A DNA stretch of 6,523 nucleotides from Chloroflexota bacterium. GTDB taxonomy: Bacteria > Chloroflexota > Dehalococcoidia > DSTF01 > JACRBR01. Positions 5,983-6,523 of this stretch are shown here, piece by piece. Numbering within the stretch: the stretch's first letter is position 1; every line of letters begins with the position of its first letter. The stretch is from NCBI GenBank assembly GCA_021813085.1, contig JAKAMA010000144.1, positions 1-6,523 on the forward strand. The letters are read 5' to 3'. The notes beneath the pieces were generated by a model. It did not search any database, had not been told where the DNA came from, and was given only the letters and a program-made list of their open reading frames with translations. Both the position numbers and the translations under genes were made by a program.

Positions 5983-6002
5983 GTACCTTGCCGGAACGGT
6001 AC
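5983..6002. promoter_or_regulatory. 20-bp imperfect palindrome, operator-like
   Basis: The sequence has the symmetric form GTACC-N-T-N-CCGG-N-A-N-GGTAC, with 16 of 20 bases matching their dyad partners. It starts 9 bp upstream of the flippase start codon. A minus-strand -10-like TATGGT (6006-6001) overlaps its outer end, and the predicted start of transcription (about 5994) falls inside it, a position where a dimeric repressor would block transcription. Confidence 0.45.
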
Positions 6003-6006
6003 CATA
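6001..6006 (-). promoter_or_regulatory. Possible -10 box for the flippase-like gene
   Basis: On the minus strand TATGGT (4/6 match to TATAAT), in the context CACTATGGTACC, would start transcription near 5994 and give a leader of about 20 nt. No -35 match is seen 17 bp upstream. Confidence 0.25.
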
Positions 6007-6016
6007 GTGAGCGCGG

Positions 6017-6031
6017 GCGCTCGGCGAGCGC
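6017..6031. repeat. GC-rich perfect hairpin in the divergent spacer
   Basis: GCGCTC and GAGCGC form a 6-bp perfect stem around the loop GGC. There is no T tract on either strand, so it is not a classical terminator. A smaller CCGG-GCG-CCGG inverted repeat follows at 6053-6063. In such GC-rich DNA, chance is a real possibility. Confidence 0.35.
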
Positions 6032-6065
6032 GCGCATCGGCGTGGCGCGGGGCCGGGCGCCGGTC

Positions 6066-6094
6066 TTGCGTCTACTGCCATAGTCACTGAGAAT
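6066..6094 (+). promoter_or_regulatory. Weak candidate promoter for the HMGL-like gene
   Basis: TTGCGT (6066-6071, 3/6) and GAGAAT (6089-6094, 4/6) are 17 bp apart. Transcription would start near 6101 and give a leader of about 43 nt. The A/T-richer patch around 6075-6105 is the only one in the spacer close to this gene. Confidence 0.22.
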
Positions 6095-6130
6095 AGCTGC
6101 GATAGACGCGGCACTCAGAACTGCGGGTGC

Positions 6131-6138
6131 GGAGGGGG
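6131..6138 (+). promoter_or_regulatory. Shine-Dalgarno site fixing the start at 6144
   Basis: GGAGGGGG lies 5 nt before the ATG at 6144, optimal spacing. The ATG at 6139 directly abuts it and is in another frame, so it is not used. Confidence 0.75.
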
Positions 6139-6143
6139 ATGCT

Positions 6144-6523
6144 ATGGTCACTGCCACGAAGGTCAACGCAGAGCGCGTGTACTACAACTACGAGGGCAAG
6201 TTGCCGCCGGTGACGCTCGATCCGGAGCCGGTGACGCCGCCGCCGGCGCAGGACGGCCTGCCGAAGCTGATCACGGACACCACGCTCCGCGACGGCGCGC
6301 AGGACAGCCGCTTCGCGATCTTCCCGCCCGACGTGCGGCTGCGATACTACGACCTGCTGCACCGCCTCGACAACGACACCGGCGCGGTCTACGCGGTCGA
6401 GGCGTTCATCTACCAGAAGCGGGACGTCTGGACGATCGAGAAGCTGCTGGCGCGCGGGTACGCGTGGCCGCGCGTGACGACGTGGACGCGGGCAACGCCG
6501 AAGGACGTCAACCTGCTGGTGGA
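6144..6523 (+). CDS. HMGL-like (DTTLRDG) acyltransferase/lyase, isopropylmalate/homocitrate synthase-type, 3' end cut by window
   Basis: The N-terminal 126 residues of a TIM-barrel enzyme of the HMGL-like family, which includes 2-isopropylmalate, homocitrate and citramalate synthases, HMG-CoA lyase and pyruvate carboxyltransferase. The signature ITDTTLRDGAQD (43-54) supplies the catalytic Arg49 and metal-binding Asp50. VEAFIYQKRDVW (85-96) and PRVTTWTRATPKD (109-121) follow. Residues 1-42 form an extension with a YYNYEGKLPP motif and a Pro-rich stretch ahead of the barrel. GAQDSRFAIF replaces the GxQ followed by shorter loops of classical LeuA, so I would not call it leuA. The exact reaction cannot be set without the C-terminal half, including the HxH metal ligands and any regulatory domain. 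The start is fixed by GGAGGGGG (6131-6138), 5 nt before the ATG; an out-of-frame ATG at 6139 lies between. The gene is divergent from the flippase-like gene. Confidence 0.88.
   Translation, partial: MVTATKVNAERVYYNYEGKLPPVTLDPEPVTPPPAQDGLPKLITDTTLRDGAQDSRFAIFPPDVRLRYYDLLHRLDNDTGAVYAVEAFIYQKRDVWTIEKLLARGYAWPRVTTWTRATPKDVNLLV

Noticed and set aside
4870..6090. A 406-codon open frame on the plus strand
   Set aside because: It lies antisense to the flippase-like gene, whose motifs and helices are clear. The product is a low-complexity charged sequence.
5974..6114. Upstream start for the flippase-like protein at 6114
   Set aside because: The added 47 residues are Pro/Ala/Arg-rich, show no family features, and would cover the palindrome and -10-like site.
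6080..6153. Direct repeat ATAGTCACTG (6080) and ATGGTCACTG (6144)
   Set aside because: A single pair of 10-mers with one mismatch, one copy lying in the coding start. Too little to separate from chance.
3926..6166. A 746-codon open frame on the minus strand
   Set aside because: It runs antisense through the DinB-GNAT gene and out of frame through the flippase gene. Its protein is Arg/Ala/His-rich with no domain, the usual shadow of GC-rich codon usage.

Overview
The window is a stretch of GC-rich bacterial chromosome carrying seven protein genes, two of them cut by the window edges. I see no rRNA, tRNA, CRISPR array or transposase. Six genes are recognisable by family: a secreted subtilisin-like protease, a succinyl-CoA ligase alpha subunit (sucD), an EamA/DMT transporter, a DinB-GNAT fusion, a flippase-like membrane protein and an HMGL-like (DTTLRDG) carbon-carbon lyase/synthase. 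The seventh is an exported protein with FxLYD-like beta domains. The very high GC at third codon positions, small mixed-strand transcription units and good Shine-Dalgarno sites fit a high-GC environmental bacterium. Chloroflexota is my tentative guess from the gene types and the TAnnnT-style promoter-like sites, but nothing in the window fixes the phylum.

Layout. Positions 1-843 (minus) hold the N-terminal 281 residues of a subtilase precursor. It is divergent from an exported two-domain protein (908-1705, plus). Their 64-bp gap holds a good sigma70-type promoter whose -10 box overlaps a -10-like box on the other strand. Both genes use clearly more A/T-ending codons than the rest of the window, so 1-1705 looks compositionally distinct. 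After a 214-bp spacer come sucD (1920-2804), an EamA transporter (2967-3830) and a DinB-GNAT fusion (3908-4873), all on plus. The spacers on both sides of the transporter are filled by two different 7-bp tandem repeats (2851-2920 and 3834-3882). Convergent to these is a flippase-like membrane protein (4924-5973, minus). It is divergent from an HMGL-like enzyme (6144 to the end, plus). The 170-bp divergent gap contains a 20-bp imperfect palindrome next to the flippase start and a GC-rich hairpin.

The genes do not form one obvious pathway. The subtilase and its partner may form an exported pair. sucD stands without a sucC neighbour in this window. The most unusual items are the paired heptanucleotide tracts around one gene, the DinB-GNAT fusion, the symmetric divergent promoter, and the operator-like palindrome before the flippase gene. 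I do not see a convincing new multi-gene defence or mobile system here.
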